Positions 1-12,729 of a DNA stretch of 64,000 bases are shown here, piece by piece (position 1 is the first letter of the stretch; every line of letters begins with the position of its first letter). A program made the translations under genes and the position numbers. Below the pieces are notes generated by a model. That model saw only the letters and a program-made list of their open reading frames with translations. It made no database searches and was not told where the DNA came from. Source of the stretch: Punica granatum (Eukaryota; Streptophyta; Magnoliopsida; Myrtales; Lythraceae); contig NC_045130.1 in NCBI RefSeq assembly GCF_007655135.1, positions 25,611,363 to 25,675,362 of the forward strand, written 5' to 3'.

Positions 1-842
1 TGGCAAAGGTTCGGACCTTCGAGCTCGGATTCGTCGAAATTCGAGGAAAAAATCTTAATTATCCTACTAGTTATGAGAACTATAGGTGTAATTAGGGATT
101 TTAAGGTTATTTTGGCAGAATCTCATCACATGAAGTTGGCTAAAAATCCTAATTTATGAAAATAACTCTCTATTCACAGGGAAATGGGAGTCCGAGGTCG
201 TTTTGCAAATAACGATTGTTCAGGGATGAAAATACAAGTGATTTTTGAAATTTGAGAGCTTCAGATAGGTCCAGCTCTCCAAACGGATAGGTTTGGACAG
301 CTGGCCCGCGGCCGTGATTACTATCTGCGAGACGTGTTTAGCATCCACGCCTCCGTACATGGACGCGGTTAACAACTGCGCCCCTGTCTTAATTTTTCAC
401 CTCTGCGAGAGCTCACTAGAACTATTTGAACGGAACTGGTTTGGTCTGGCAAAATAACGTAGCTGCCTTTAAACTTGTAAAAACATTTCATTTTCACCTT
501 TTTTCGAGATTTTAAAGCACATTTGAGCTGAGAAAAATTATTGAAAAATATACTCGAGTTTAGAAAATACTTTTTAACTGGAAACCACCCCGACATGAAC
601 ACTTTTCATAATGTGAGAATATTGATTTCTCCGTCTTGAACCTTTATCCTTTTGAATAAAAATATGTGAATCAAATGGTTTTTAATCAGAGAAAATTTGA
701 TGTGCTTTCTTTGTTAAGAATATGAGCAAATTGGGTTTAAAAACAAGATCTTTGGAGAGTGTGTCACGTTTCAAAATTCATTTTACGCTCGCATTCCCAG
801 AGAAGAAAATATCGCCAATTAACTCGTATTGTTTTGAAAATA
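1..842. other. Intergenic AT-rich sequence
   Basis: No coding region, RNA gene or repeat with clear boundaries was recognised. The short open frames have no domain-like content. Confidence 0.5.
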
Positions 843-852
843 GGCACAGATA

Positions 853-1807
853 GGGAAAATTACTTGGGTGATACAAAACTTTTTTAAATTGTAACACGGA
901 CAGTACAAAATCATTTTTTTTGTAACAATTTGGTACAAAACGTATCAAATTATTTCAATCAAATCTAATCCGTCAATTTCCGCCGACGCCGTGAAAACTT
1001 TCCGACGTAGTATGTGACGTGACAAGTCGTATCGTACGTAAGCTCAAATCTTTTAGCATAATGTAACAAATTGGTATAAAATTTTATTAAGATGTAATAA
1101 ATGGGTACAAAACTTTGTTAAGATGTAACAAATGAGTCCAAAACTTTTATTAAGATGTAACAAAGACTTTATGAAGTGGTACATGACGTGGCAAGTCGTA
1201 TCGTACGTAAACTCAAATTTTTTAGCATGATGTGACAAATAAGTACAAAACTTTATTAAGATGTAACAAATAGGTCCAAAACTTTTATTAAGACGTAACG
1301 AAATGGTACAAATAACAGAACAAATGAGACAATGTTAAAGTAAGTTAAACTCCTTTAAAGCAATTTCAGTAGCACAATATGTATTGCTTTCCCTTTCAAA
1401 GTAGCAACAACCCATGTAAACTCAGCAAGGGTACAATATGGAATATCATATTTGTCTCTCACCATATTCAGTAAAGAACTCTCATAACTAAATGGCCGAG
1501 TTACCAAGACAGCTACACCTAATTGCAATAGTAAAAAGGCATACTGTTTTTTTCCAAATCTCAACAAGAGGAACATTTTATATATATATATATATATTGC
1601 TCTTTAAAAGATTTGAGCTTACGTATGATACGACTTGCCACGTTATGTACCCCATTAGAAAGTCTTAACCGCGTCGGCGGAAATTGACGGATTGGATTTA
1701 ATTGAAACAATTTGATACGTTTTGTACCAAATTGTTACCCAAAAAAAAAAATTTGCACCGTGTGCGTTACAACTTAAAATGTTTTGTATCACCCAAGTAA
1801 TTTTCCC
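853..1807. mobile_element. MULE-type inverted-repeat element (955 bp)
   Basis: Seen: the left end GGGAAAATTACTTGGGTGAT (853) is mirrored by the right end, which finishes ATCACCCAAGTAATTTTCCC (1807). The arms stay complementary for roughly 200 bp, including a segment around 1023-1050 that reappears inverted around 1607-1640. Flanks are an imperfect 10-bp duplication, GGCACAGATA (843-852) and GGCACGGACA (1808-1817), 8 of 10 matching. Long inverted ends beginning GGGAAAATT with a 9-10-bp TSD are typical of Mutator-like elements. The interior (about 1060-1320) holds degenerate direct repeats of roughly 30-38 bp built on AAGATGTAACAAAT. No transposase is visible, so it would be non-autonomous. Confidence 0.8.
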
Positions 1808-1817
1808 GGCACGGACA

Positions 1818-3219
1818 ATTAAAATTTAGTACTTAGCACTTGATGACTTATTTATTTATTCTTCAAGGTCCGTCTTCTTACGTGCGATCCCTAGGTGCTT
1901 TGTTTATTCTCTAATTCAATGTGCTCCCTGAACAATTATCCTAACCCAGGTTAGAACGAGGTGCTTACATTCCTGAAGAATAAAAGTTACTAACCATCTC
2001 GTATTATTATTTTTCCAAAAATGGGCACCAAAAGTTGAAATTAAATAGTTCATACTTGATAACTTATATGTTAAATTTTGAAGGTCCGTCCTTCAATATC
2101 TAATTTTTCCATCTATCCAATCCCGATGTGCTCTTGAGATTGTTGACATAGCCTAGGCGGAACGAGGTGCTTATAGTAACGGGGCTGAGAAACATGAGTG
2201 CGATCTTGAATGCGTAATTTCCAATTTATCAATATAGTGAAATCTACCTACTTTGTCTGTGGGTGTTTTCCTCAATTTGACGGTTTTACCACGTATATCC
2301 CAGTGTTGATTGTTCTTATTTCTCGAATAAATTCCTCTAACTCGGTATTCTTCCCAACAAAATCAAATGAGCACGAGTTCTGAGAGAGGAATTAGAACTA
2401 CAAGTTGGGAATGTTGTGAGGTGAGGGCTAGTTGTGAGGAGAAAACGAAGCTAGTAGTTTCAAAACGTTAAATTCTACCTAAGCTGAAGATAAGGATTAA
2501 TTCTCAAATGTCATAAACTAACTAATATATAATAAAAATAATACGTGTAGAATAAATTACTTAGGTAGGTCATGCTCTTCTAACTTTTTGGTTCGAGGAC
2601 TGACTTGTAGCTGATGTTTTTTTTTTTTAGTTTTGAAGACCATTCAAATGATATATAGGGTATCAAAAAGTCTCTATTTTTTCCCTCCTTTTGTCAGGTA
2701 GGGTCAAGTTTTTTGGATTTTCGAGCTTTAGAATTTTCACTTACGCCCCTACTCCTTAACCTTAAGCAAACTCCACATCTTCATCAATATTTTCTTCTGC
2801 TGCATCAAATACATCATTATTCTATGTCAACCAGCTATAAAAATGGAGATAAGGCATAATCAAAGAGGGGACTATTGAAATTAGTAACTACATAAGAGGA
2901 GAAAAGACATTAACCCAAATTAAATTACAATGGAATATTTTACAAATCTAGTAAATGATTAGGGATGTCTTAGTAATTTCATGTCTTAGAGGTGTTGGGA
3001 TAAGTTTGACGCAAAATATCATATCTTCATAAATTCCGTAGGGCTTTTATTAAAAATTCCTTAAGCAAACCCTTTAACGCTCTATTAGGGCTTGCCCCAT
3101 CTATTTATGTATAAATAATAAAAGTTGAAGCATCCTACTAGGAGATGCTATGTAGAATTAACTTAGATTCATGTTGAATGACCTTTCGGCTCCTCGCCTT
3201 TAACACATGGCACAAAAAA
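1818..3219. other. Intergenic; weak direct repeat
   Basis: No gene was recognised. Two stretches near 1865-1975 and 2084-2180 share AAGGTCCGTC, GATGTGCTC-like and GAACGAGGTGCTTA blocks about 219 bp apart, which suggests a decayed direct repeat. The remainder is AT-rich unassigned sequence. Confidence 0.35.
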
Positions 3220-3811
3220 AGGGAAAATTGCACCATATATTCAAACATTTACATGTTGTCTTAGTTTTATTCCAACGTCGATTTTTTTTGAGGTATCCTA
3301 AAGTTAGTGGTTTGGTGTCAAATCTATCCCGCCGTAAACATTCCATCTATTTTAACGGAAAAGTTGACGTGGCGCATTAATTGCTCAATGTATCCCAACC
3401 TTTTAATATTTTCTCAATTTTATCCCGACCTTTTTATTTTTTTTTCAATTTTATCCCAAATTTTTCATAATTTCTCAAATTTATCCCAACATGTTGGGAT
3501 AATATCGAGAAAGTAGTAAAAGATTATGATAAAACTGAGAAACTATCAAAATGTTGGGATAAAATTGAGAAAACATCAAAATATTATGATAAAACTGAGA
3601 AGCAACAAAAATATTGGGATATATGGTGTAGTTTTTCCTTTATATCGGGACCCACACACTCTCCACATCAGCATTTTCTGTAAAAAATAGACAGAAGTTT
3701 TATAGCGGGATATATTTGAAACCAAACTATTATTATTAGGACACTTAAAAAAAATCGATGTTGGGATAAAATTAAGATAACATGTAAATGTTGGGATAAA
3801 TCGAAGTTGGT
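3220..3811. repeat. Decayed inverted-repeat (MITE-like) cluster
   Basis: The left part (3220-3330, starting GGGAAAATTGCACCATATAT) is mirrored at 3690-3811, for example ACATTTACATG against CATGTAAATGT and CCAACGTCGATTTTTTTT against its complement. A second inverse match, ATATATGGTGTAGTTTTTCC, lies at about 3618-3637. Between them, units of the type TTGGGATAAAACTGAGAAA are repeated on both strands. This looks like one or two nested MITEs of the MULE type. I could not find a matching target-site duplication, so the ends are approximate. Confidence 0.5.
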
Positions 3812-4260
3812 CCCATATGATCTTGAAATTCCAATAGTCACAGCTATGGAAGTTAAATTGGATATAATTCTTAAAAGGGAAAATAGCCTAAAAATGCATG
3901 AAGTTTTGAGGTTTTTTCAAATTTACCAATGTTTTTTTAGTTTTGACCTGGAAATGCACAACGTTTCATTCTATTAACATATCTACCAAATCGTTAATAA
4001 CTCTATTAAATGTCCTGATGTAGCAGATAACGGTTTCCACATGGCGAGCAAAGTCCCGCGTGGCCGATCTCGTATACAAAAAATAACCTAAATATTCACA
4101 AAGTTACATATTTGTTTCAAATCTACAATTTTTTTTTTGAATTTTGACCTAAAAGTTCATAAAACTTCATTTTGTTACTACATCTATCAAATCGTTAATT
4201 GCTCTGTTAAATAAGCATATGTGGCCTCTCACCTAGACAAAAAATAAATAAAATAAAAAA

Positions 4261-6492
4261 GGAAAAATGATACTGTTGGTCCTAAAACTTTGCAATTTTT
4301 TACATCGAGTCCTAAAAGTTTCACTTTAAAAAAGTAAGTCCTAAAAGGTTTGGAAAAGTGTCAGTGTTGGTCTTATCCGTCCGTTGCCGTTACCGACCCG
4401 CCAACGTGGAGTTAACGCCGTCAGTTTCGCCCACGTTGCCGTTAGTTCGTTGACGTGGCACATTTGCCTGACTGGCTCATGAAACCCAAGTGGACAAAAA
4501 ACCTAAAACTCGAAAGCTCTGGAAGGAAAATCCGACCGTTCTTCTTCTTCGTTTACTAGGTAGAAGAGGGTAGGAGAGGAAAGGAGAAGAAAGGGGAGCG
4601 CTCCCAGTCGGGAAAGGGGAGCTTGATGTCAGAGCCATGGTTGCTTGAGGTCGAGCTCGCCGGAGCTGGAACCGAGCTTAGGTTGAGCAGGGGTGGAGCC
4701 TTTGCTGTTCTCTGCAGCCCACTTAAGAAGATGAACAGTAGTTTTCTTATTTTTCTTTTTTTTTTTTAAAAAAAAAATTTCTTTTTTTATTATCGGAATC
4801 CTGAAAGGACGTCGTTTTGGGTTTAATTTGCGCAGGAAAGAGGCCAAAACGACGTCGTTCTGTGTTTGGGATTGAAAAAACATGTTATTGTCGTCGTATC
4901 CAGACTCTTGACTAGGCTGCCATGTCTCCAGATCGTCTCTTCCAGTCCAATAGTCTCTTCCAATCCATTTCCTTCAAGAGTTCAGCTTGGAGTCCAAATC
5001 CACCATCGATGTCGAGTTCAGTATCTGAAGCGGTCTGTGATGCCTGCAAATTTTCCAGGGACTCAAAACTGAAGAAAAGAATCGGTTATATGCATGAGGT
5101 AAATCACTGTTTTTCTTTTGGCATTTGCTTAATACTGTCATGTACGATTGAAACCGAGTGTTGATGTTGCTGCCTCTTCAGCATAGAGGTAGCGACTCTT
5201 CGGCTTACACGATCAATGACCCATTTTTCTCACTTGTCATCCTGCAGGTAGCTTCCAACTAAACTACATTTTTATAGCAACAAATGAACAGACTCTTCTT
5301 GCTTAATCACTTGCTTAGCAATCGGGATTTTGGGTACGATGAGGAGAAATAATAGTTTCGGTCTGTCCTTGATCCCGACAGAGTGACATAGGGGAGATTA
5401 TGTATATGACCACCGTTCAGTAAAATTTGAATTATCAAATTATGCACTTCTGCTTGATCTTTTCGTCTCGATAGAGCAATGACTGCAAAAAGGTTCTTTT
5501 CGCTCCATCTGATGGTGCGTCCTCATTGCCACTTATATGCTATGCTCAACAGGTTATCATGCCTTCCTCTCTTGTAGGAGGTTGAGAGGTTATCGTGCCT
5601 TCCTCTCTCGCAGGTACCCGACTTCGATGGAAAAGTCCATCTGGGCTTTCTTGCTCCATACTCTTAATCTCGTCCTATGATACATACAATTTAAAAAAAT
5701 GATGTGTACCCCACAAAGCGTGAGCAAAGATCGGGTTGGGCTCCAAGGCCTGAATGTCAGGCAGAGGTAAAAGAAATAAAAAATAAATGAATAACCGCAG
5801 AGCATACTGGAAGAGACGATATGGAGTCTGGAGACGACGACAATAACATGTTTTTTCAATCCCAAACACAGAACAACGTCGTTTTGGCCTCTTCCCTGCG
5901 CAAATTAAACCCAAAACAACGTCCTATCAGTATTCCAATAATAAAAAGAATTTTTTTTTAAAAAAGAAAAATAAGAAAACTACTGTTCATCTTCCTCTGT
6001 GGGCTGCAGAGAACAGCAAAGGCTCCACCCCAGCTCGACCTGAGCTCGGTTCCAGCTCCGGCGAGCTCGACCTCGAGCAACCATGGCTTTGACATCAAGC
6101 TCCCTTTTCCTGACTGGGAGCGCTCCCCTTTCTTCTCTTCTCCTCTCTTACCCTCTTCTACTCAGTAAACAAAGAAGAAGAACAGTCGGCTTTTCCTTCC
6201 AGAGCTTTCGGGTTTTAGGGTTTTTGTCCACTTGGGTTTCACGAGCCAGTCGGGTAAACGTGCCACATCAGCGAACTAATGGCCACGTGGGCGAAACTGA
6301 TGGCGTTAACTTCACGTTGGCGGGTCAGTAATGGCAACGGCCGGATATGACCAACGCTGACACTTTTCCAAACCTTTTAGGACCAATGCTGACACTTTTC
6401 CAAACCTTTTAAGACTTGATTTTTTGAAGTGAAACTTTTAGGACTCGATGTCAAAAAATGGCAAAGTTTTGGACCAACAGTGTCATTTTCCC
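4261..6492. mobile_element. Nested MULE (2.2 kb) with very long inverted ends
   Basis: Seen: the ends begin GGAAAAATGATACTGTTGGT (4261) and finish ACCAACAGTGTCATTTTCCC (6492). The arms stay complementary for roughly 650 bp each (about 4261-4915 and 5810-6492). A perfect 9-bp duplication AATAAAAAA flanks the element at 4252-4260 and 6493-6501. It sits inside the outer MULE just beyond that element's left arm, so it is the younger insertion. The middle (about 4916-5810) is not repeated and could be captured host sequence. Its open frames match no family I recognise and no transposase motif is seen. Confidence 0.85.
4916..5810 (+). other. Unique core of nested MULE, possible captured sequence
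   Basis: This is the non-palindromic centre of the nested element. An open stretch at 4922-5164 has cysteine and basic residues near its end, and an exon-like piece around 5170-5247 finishes at a possible donor CAG/GTAGCT. Pack-MULEs are known to carry gene fragments in this position. The source gene is not recognised and the coding potential is weak, so this is a candidate only. Confidence 0.3.
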
Positions 6493-6621
6493 AATAAAAA
6501 ATAATAAAAGAAAAGAAAACTCGAGGACAGGAAAAGAAGAAAGGAGCAGCGGTGGTTGAGATCTACCACCTTATCCAGTTGCCCATCCACTTTCCGATCA
6601 CCTCACCTCACCTCACTGCAT

Positions 6622-6747
6622 GCACCGTTAGGCAGATGTGGAGGTCGAGCTGTCGTTGCATTCCTCTTTTCCATTCTCAGCCGAGCTCGAGTTGAGAATG
6701 GAAAAGAGGACAATGACAGTTCGAGCTTCACATCTGCCCAACGGTGC
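6622..6747. repeat. Long near-perfect hairpin
   Basis: GCACCGTTAGGCAGATGTGG at 6622 pairs with the inverse copy ending CACATCTGCCCAACGGTGC at 6747. The arms are about 60 bp each and meet at an AGCTCGAG-rich loop near 6685-6690. It lies in the outer MULE interior. Its GC-rich make-up differs from the surrounding AT-rich DNA. Confidence 0.75.
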
Positions 6748-7999
6748 TTGCGGTTCCTAATCTTCGACGCTGCCTCTTCCTCTCCCTCTTTAGCTTGTAG
6801 CCAAGCCTAACTTCATCGACTCGAGTGAAGTCTCCCACTTTCTTTTCTCGTTCTCTCTCTTTCTCTCCCTCTCTTTCCCCTACTGCACTGTCTCTCCGTC
6901 TCTTTTAACCTCACTACTATCTCTTTCTTGTAACTGGAACGGTGAAACCTTACCAATCAATATAGTAGCTATGATGCCCAAAACAAAAAGGGGAATAGAA
7001 AACTGTGGAGGAAATAGAAACGCTTTAGATTATGATAGGTGGTACATATGAAAGAAGTATTATTAACCAACATGTGTTGGTTCAAGCGGTTTGACATTTT
7101 TTCCCCTTAAGTAAGATCTCGAGTACGAGGCTTGTGAATGGAAAAAAATTCACGTTAGGAGAGTTTTATCATTTAATGGGATGATCTAGCTCGATTGGAT
7201 AGGTTAGGGCGCAATTGAATTTTCGGATACCAAGGTTGATATAGAAAAAAGAAGTATTAATGTAAAAGATTTTCCCTTTAATATGTTTGGAGGAGTAAGG
7301 ACTGCGAAGATAATAAAACCAATATGAAGTTGCAAAACAAAATGAATAAATCTAATTAAAGACCTCGTCTAAAAATTTTCTATACTTACCAATGCCAACA
7401 AAATTCACTAGGTATGAACAAGAAAAAACTAGCTAAATTTAAGGAATAAGTTGATGTTGAGGTAATTGAAGCGTGGACAGGCGATCAGAGTAGGCAGTAG
7501 ACCACAGCTATCACTGCTTTCCTCTTCTCCTTATTCCTTCTTCTCCTTCCTCCTTCTCCTTCCTCCTTCTCCTTTCTCTTTTCTTCTTTTTAATTTCTAC
7601 TCCTTTCCTTGGGTTTTCCTTTTGTTTTTTTCCTTCTAAGAGAGAGGCCATATATGCATATTTAATGGAGCAATTAACGATTTGGTAGATGTGGTAACAT
7701 AATGAAATTTTGTGAATTTTCAAGTCAAAATTCAAAAAAATTTTAGATTTGAAACAAATATGAAATTTTGTGAATTTCTAAGCTATTTTTTGTCCAGGAG
7801 ATTGGCCACATAAGACTCCGTACGCCACGTGTACATCGTTTTCCACTATATCAGCACATTTAACGAAGTTATTGACGATTTGGTAAATGTGATAATGGAA
7901 TAAAATATTGTGCATTTTCATGTCAAAATTTTAAAAATTGGTAGATTTGAAAAAACCTTGAGATTTTGTGCAATTTTATGATATTTTCCCTTCTTAAAA

Positions 8000-10325
8000 T
8001 TCCAAAAGTTGCCATTATGGAAGTTATAGCGCTATAATTATGAGAAATTTGATAGGACAAGTTTAAAAGGATACTTCTATTGCAACGTGTTGTGAGAAAG
8101 GATTTCCATGAGTTGGCGAGTGGAGATGAAGATGAACAATGAGGAGAAGCAACAAAATTTAGAGGAATATCGATGCTTTGATTAATTCTTTCTTCTTCAA
8201 ACCATCGCTTTCTCATTCATCTTGATGATATGGGTATCTCTCTCTTTTCCCTTTTTCTGAATTTGATGTGTTTGGTCTTGATTTTACATAGAAGTACTTC
8301 TAATTTTCATATTTTGAGTACTTGAAATTGTTAATTGATAATGTACAATACAATTAGATGACATAATGGATGGATTGATAATTATAAAATGTGCCATAGA
8401 AAGATATATTTTGGGATTTTATGTTGAACTTTGATCTTCCATCTTAATGGCGGTAAAAGAGAGTAATATGTGGTTATATAGATGCATGTGATATGAGTCT
8501 TATCAACTTGAGGTTGAATGAGTTTCACATTTTCTCCTTCCAAATTTTATTGAAATCACACAAGAACTTTTTGTGAACTGAAATAATTGTCTCAACAGAT
8601 ATAATTCATCTAAAAGTCAAATTTTTATACTGTTATATCTAAGTATGTTAAGCATGAGCAATTAAGTTTTACGAGTAAGTAGTAGGTAAAACACTCTTGA
8701 TTTTCTTAACCATGGACCTCTAAATTATTCTAAGACCATGCAATATTCTATAAGAAAAAATATGTCATGGCTGTGGTCTACTTAGCAATTTTAACATGAT
8801 GTTTTTGCTCTATTGTTATGCTTTTGATTTTTGGGCTTATTATGTCATGATGTACTTGGGTGATTAATATACATATTAGATTGCCTATTAAATGAAGAAT
8901 TGGTAGATTGGAATTATATTTCTCACTTTTATATATATACACTTTTCTAATTGTTAGTAACGATTGGTTTTCCCTCTAACAAATAATTTTAGCTCGTTCA
9001 TACGCGCATGCCTTTCAACTAGTCTATATCTATATAAATTATAAAAGCTAAGATAAAACGTTAGAACACGTCACGTAGGACAAAGTAAAACCTTTGTTGC
9101 GTGACCCTTCGAGTTACAACAAGCAATAATATGACAAATGGCGTGATATCTTACTTCCACATCTCTTTTAGAAGCCGAAAAGACAAATACTCATGAAAGG
9201 CTATAAGTCACATAATTATAATTTACATATAAGGAGTTACATATAATGATTATTATTGTTTTTGGATGTAATGGTTCGTGATTCTCATGGAAGGTATAAA
9301 TCCAAATTATATTAAGGTGTTCTTACTTCAGTAAATATAGTCAATATGCAAGTTGATTTAACCAATTTTTAATTAAATATTCACAATAGCATTTCAAATA
9401 ATTTTTTTAAAATGAGATTATTGAGGAGACAGCTTTTAGACTTTCAAGTCCATTGCCTTTGATGATGCTAGGACTATTTAAGAAGTCATTCCAGTTTTTT
9501 TGGAACTCAACGAATCCATACAAGAATTTTAACTTGAGAGTATGAGATATTTTTCATGGTTATCATTAGAATTTCACAGTCGTAGGTTGAGACCAACCAT
9601 GGAGGTAATGTAAATGTTTGCTTGTTGAATCGAATACTTTATAAGATAGTATTCTTCCTAACATAGTTGTGGAAGTCATAGACTTCTTAATAGATAACCT
9701 TAATTAAATAATCTCATCGATGTACAAGTCTAGATAGACATGGAGAAAACTCTCTATCCTAATCTCAAGCTTAATGAGAAAGGAAAGAAAACACTCTCTA
9801 CCAAATAATAAGAATTAATACTTTTTGAGTTGAGGTCAAATATTATAATTTTAGTTATCATTCCTAATAAGCATTATTGAGCATTTGAACATTTTAATAA
9901 TTCTATGGGCTGGCCTTTCGACCAATTTATTAAAAAAATCCATAAACATCTCTACTTTTTACAATTAGTTGGTTTGGGATTTTTATGGTCTTCCTTTTCC
10001 TTCCTAGGGTAAACCAAATCTTATTGTACAATTATTCTGAAAATAACTTCAGATAACGCATTAAAGTAGGACTGTAGGAGTCGATCCACTCGTAATCCGC
10101 GGGTATTAATTGTCATGCAATTTCTTCAGATACACCGAGTTTGTCGTGAATTAATTTATGAACCCATCTCTCCATCTTAAATCTTCACAAAATAGATCAT
10201 AAGATATACAAGACATCATTAGCAATTACCAAGTTCATTAGCGCACGACCAAGTCCATTGATGAAATGCATTTTGATTTAGAAAAGGAATTGCTAGTGAA
10301 TATATTGAGTGATAAAATAAAAGAT
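8000..10325. other. Intergenic AT-rich sequence
   Basis: No gene recognised over 2.3 kb. A possible Helitron-like end (imperfect hairpin, then CTAG/T at about 9019-9023) is directly followed by TCTATATCTATATAAA, which resembles a Helitron 5' start. The evidence is too weak to call an element. Confidence 0.4.
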
Positions 10326-10730
10326 TGTCACGACCCGAAACTTATAGCAGAGTTTCCCCTCTATTCCTTAATATCCATTATCATATACACAACTCATATA
10401 CGTATAATCTATTTCCCTAATTCTCAACACATTAAACCACCCCAACAAGCTCTATATAAACATATAATGACCTAACTAATTCAGATATATGCATAAAACT
10501 CTCAAAGATTTCTCAGTTGCAACCATCTTGTAACACAGACTGAACGAAAAGCTTTCATATATATATATATAGCATACTTCTACAACACATCCAACTTTTA
10601 AACTAACTTGGCATGCTCTACATGAATATTAATGAGTCTAACGGATTCTAATGTACATATATGCTCTCCATAGTGTGTTCAGCTACAACCATACCACTAA
10701 ACCAACTAACAAAAGTTTCAGGTCGTAACA
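10326..10730. mobile_element. Short element with LTR-like inverted ends
   Basis: Starts TGTCACGACCCGAAAC and ends GTTTCAGGTCGTAACA. These ends are inverted copies with 14 of 16 positions matching, and the element has TG...CA limits. The size (405 bp) and ends suggest a short LTR or a foldback element. No target-site duplication was found. The adjoining 10731-11000 stretch may belong to the same non-autonomous repeat family. No protein domains are seen. Confidence 0.4.
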
Positions 10731-11205
10731 GGATTGTAACCTTTACGAACACTTACTACCTATACTATGGGTGGGCCTACTTGCCAAAATCCTTTGCGCT
10801 GATCCCCGTTATCCAAAGCCCTCCTGTGCGGCTAGTCTAGCTCCTGGCTCATCTGGAAAAATGTATGCAGGGGGTGAGTTGCAACTCAGTGAGTATTATA
10901 TTCCAAGGTAGAATGAGCTAATATGTTACATCACGATTCACGACAATCAATCATACATATATATATATATATACATATTTCACCGTGATATAGCATCCAA
11001 TACCAAGATCATCCTTTCACACAACTCATAGGGCAACCAAATCCAAACAACAGTAATATAGCCATAGGGTTGCATTTCCTCGCAACAGAGTTATGACGGT
11101 ACCGTGACCTCGCACACCTCATTCATATCATCCTCAACTCCCAATATCCATGTCTCATGAGCGGGGGCCGCCCATTAACCTCTGGCGGTAAGAGTTGACC
11201 TTCAT

Positions 11206-11423
11206 TTATATTTCGCCGGTCCAGCGGCCGATCATGCCCCTACTTATATTCCGCCGGGTCCAGCGGCCGATCAGGCCCCTATTTGTATTCCGCCGGGTCC
11301 AGCGGCCGATCAAGTCCCTATTTATATTCCGCCGGGTCCAGCGGCCGATCAAGCCCCTATTTATATTCCGCCGGGTTCGGCGGCCGATCAGGCTCCTTTT
11401 ATAATCCGCCGGGTCCAGCGATC
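11206..11423. repeat. 39-bp minisatellite (about 5.5 copies)
   Basis: Unit CGCCGGGTCCAGCGGCCGAT followed by about 19 bases such as CAGGCCCCTATTTGTATTC. Copies differ by few substitutions. Because 39 is a multiple of three, the array creates artificial open frames on both strands that encode 13-residue repeats. These are not treated as genes. Confidence 0.9.
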
Positions 11424-12473
11424 CCATGGCTATAGTCCAACCATCACACGCATACTAAGCATACACATCAACTATGTTCCGCAATCATTCAGCCACCATC
11501 ACTTCTATAACCATACATATATATATATATATATATTTATTATCATTTTACGATGGAAGAAAGTACTCACAAACACCCCTGAAATGACCACTTAATGAAT
11601 CGAGCCTTCCGGAGGTATAATCTCAGTCTCCCCAGCCCCTATCCAGTTCAAGCACAAAGGTTAGATAATATACTAGATAAGGGTGAAAATATGTATCAAT
11701 TCACCTCTTGTGCTATTTCCTGAATGTAGCTATAATATAAGATGTTTATAATTTACAAATGCTTCTTCCCTATCTCTTTTGATTTCTACCTAACTCTTTA
11801 AATAGAGAACAATGCAAAATGCTATACACATGTATCTCTCAAATTATATCAACTTAGGATTCATCACAATATATATCAAATGGATGACCAATTTGATCAG
11901 CCAAATTCAGGAAGAGTGCAAGGAATTCTAAGTACTTCTTTGGTTCCGAAATACAAATAAATAAGAGCTTATTCAATCAATCCATCACATGATATCATTA
12001 TAATGCATGATAAATTTTCAATTCAGTTCCCTTCTCTAGTCCATGGTCAGCTCACAGAGTAAAATGTATGCATATATATACCTATGCACACACACTTGTC
12101 TACATCTATATATGTGTATATATACTTTCAGAAGGGCATAGCTATGTGCCTTACAAAAACCCACCAATTTAACCAAGGGTTTTGCCCCCTGCCCCACAAC
12201 CGAATTTTTCAACCCATATAAGTGACCAAACTCATCCCAAAACAACATAAGACTAACTCCAAACATATATTCAACTCAACTTATATCATTTAGGAGAAGC
12301 TACCAATCTCAACAACTAAAATTTTCAATCTAACCTAACTGAAATAGATGCAAGAAGAGCCACAACTATATACAACATAGTGAATATGGATGTTTAAATC
12401 ATAGATAATCAACTTACTAATCAATACTCCAAACTTAGTCTTCTTCTCCAAGGATTTTTCTCAACTCAGCTAA

Positions 12474-12513
<40 letters not shown>

Positions 12514-12696
12514 GGTTCATTTTCGTTTTTCTTGGGCTAGGGATAGAGCAAGGAGAAGTGTGGTTTAAATAAGGAAGAAAAGCAGAAAAAGAAAGTGGTC
12601 AAAGATGGTCAAAGGCGTTGGAAATAAATTGGCTGCTGAAAAGGAGGCCACTTGGCCCATTCCACACTCATCTCTATCTGATTTCTCACCTTTTTC

Positions 12697-12729
<33 letters not shown>

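Larger units (their letters stand above)
3877..7990. mobile_element. Outer MULE (4.1 kb, hosts a nested MULE)
   Basis: Seen: arms at 3877-4230 and 7640-7990 are inverted copies of about 350 bp, starting GGGAAAATAGCC and ending GATATTTTCCC. The flanks are a perfect 9-bp duplication TTCTTAAAA (3868-3876 and 7991-7999), the size generated by Mutator-type transposases. Each arm is itself made of two related ~200-bp units that share TATCAAATCGTTAAT-like words. Without the nested element at 4261-6492 it would be about 1.9 kb. The rest of the interior (6502-7640) is unassigned apart from a long hairpin. No transposase was recognised, so mobilisation in trans is inferred. Confidence 0.85.

Noticed and set aside
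9000..9040. Back-to-back Helitron end (CTAG/T) and start (TCTATATC)
   Set aside because: The hairpin is imperfect, the base before TC is not A, and no partner ends were found.
11195..11427. Open frames with 13-residue Arg/Pro-rich repeats on both strands
   Set aside because: Produced by the 39-bp minisatellite, which is a multiple of three; no start context or domain.
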